A stretch of DNA of 64,000 bases from Ryuthela nishihirai (Eukaryota; Arthropoda; Arachnida; Araneae; Heptathelidae), in NCBI GenBank assembly GCA_038380435.1, contig JAWZYU010000001.1, forward strand, positions 18,394,001-18,458,000, read 5' to 3'. The notes under the pieces were generated by a model, which did no database searches, was not told the DNA's origin, and was given only the letters and a program-made list of their open reading frames with translations. Of this stretch, positions 63,291 through 64,000 are shown in pieces. A program made the translations under genes and the position numbers. How positions within the stretch are numbered: position 1 is the stretch's first letter; each line of letters opens with the position of its first letter.

Positions 63291-64000
63291 GCTTTTTAAT
63301 CTGTTGATTTATGTGTCAGTTGTGTTTGTTTTGATTGTGGATTATGTGATGAACTTACCTCCCCTCCCTACAGCCTCATTTCCTCTTGCACCATAAAACC
63401 CCAACCAACCAACCAGGTGGTTGTTTGGGCCTTGCTACATCACACAAATATGAAAAGAGAGAAAAACGAATGTTTTGGACTTGTTATCTAGTTCATTTTG
63501 TGTTATAGAGGGAGAAAACAACTACATATGAAAAAATCCACCGCACCATCCACCCGCTACTTTTCTTCTATTTTTCTATTTTCTTAGTTATATTTGCACT
63601 TTTTATTTATTTTTCTCTTGCTGGATTCGTGCTTTTCTAAAGGATAGAAATCTTTTGACCTCTTGTCCCTTGTACTTTGCGCCTTAGTGTCCGATTAAGA
63701 CCTATTGAGCCCTACATAGGTTCCAAGATTTTGGGGACTTTTCCTTTTTGTTTTGAATGGCATAAAACAACAATTAATGTATCACATTAAAAAAAACGTT
63801 TATTTAGTACGACATTTATAAACATGAAAAAAAAATTGAGTTTCTTTTTAAATAACGCGGTAATAAAAGTTTCATACTCAATGGCGCAATAGACGAGTTG
63901 TGTATGGACCAAATAAATTGACACAAGTTTGCATCAGTTGTCCAAAACCACATATTATTTATCATCCCCACGAAACATCTCAACGTATGCAAAATTTCTT
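63291..64000. other. AT-rich sequence at the right edge
   Basis: Contains the short repeat near 63536 shared with 57054. No gene or full element seen. Confidence 0.4.

Overview
This is an AT-rich eukaryotic nuclear window with few genes and many repeats. Several things show this: tRNA-headed SINEs, non-LTR and LTR retrotransposons, Tc1/mariner, hAT and foldback DNA transposons, GT-AG splice signals, and a protein kinase with an AGC-type activation segment. The repeat mix suggests an arthropod, most likely an arachnid such as a spider. That is inference; no species-diagnostic gene is visible.

The outstanding feature is a pair of related LTR retrotransposons, E1 (25964-30071) and E2 (57229-61367). 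Each has TG...CA LTRs of 618-643 bp, a 4-bp ATAT target duplication, a tRNA-Leu-type primer site, a purine tract, and one long open frame (964 and 937 codons). That frame has no protease, reverse transcriptase, RNase H or integrase core. It holds a Gag-like coiled coil, about 300 unrecognised residues, about 360 residues of a thymidine phosphorylase-type enzyme, degenerate C2H2 zinc fingers, and the extreme C-terminus of a Ty3/Gypsy Pol protein. This looks like a non-autonomous Gypsy-derived element that replaced its replication genes with host coding sequence and still moves. I know of no description of it.

Layout. 0.6-2.7 kb: SINE-A and SINE-B copies. 2.8-9.9 kb: a Tc1 remnant and an RTE-like LINE cluster, with one nearly full element (3866-7457), a 5'-truncated copy and an inverted 5' fragment. 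10-25 kb: SINEs, a candidate THAP-type first exon (17161), a complete Tc1-like element (20129-21465), a 5S-rRNA-derived sequence and a hAT remnant. 25.6-30.1 kb: SINE-C and E1. 30.7-36.6 kb: a LINE RNase H remnant and a stack of nested DNA elements (foldback in hAT; Tc1 in SINE in Tc1; palindromic MITEs). 37.3-41.2 kb: the best host gene, an AGC-like kinase split by one in-frame stop. 42.4 kb: a possible small membrane protein gene. 43-57 kb: SINEs, two diverged tandem arrays, a possible inverted first-exon pair (51.7/52.35 kb), a Tc1 remnant and a 25-bp minisatellite. 57.2-61.4 kb: E2. 61.8-64 kb: a mariner remnant and a SINE fragment.

Two SINE families account for most of the repeats. SINE-A is about 200 bp, with a tRNA-like head and a TATTTATT tail. 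SINE-B is about 385 bp, with a different tRNA-like head and a long GC-richer body. Several copies have clear 9-13 bp target duplications. The kinase locus is the only solid candidate host gene; the rest is mobile DNA, decayed coding fragments or unassigned AT-rich sequence.
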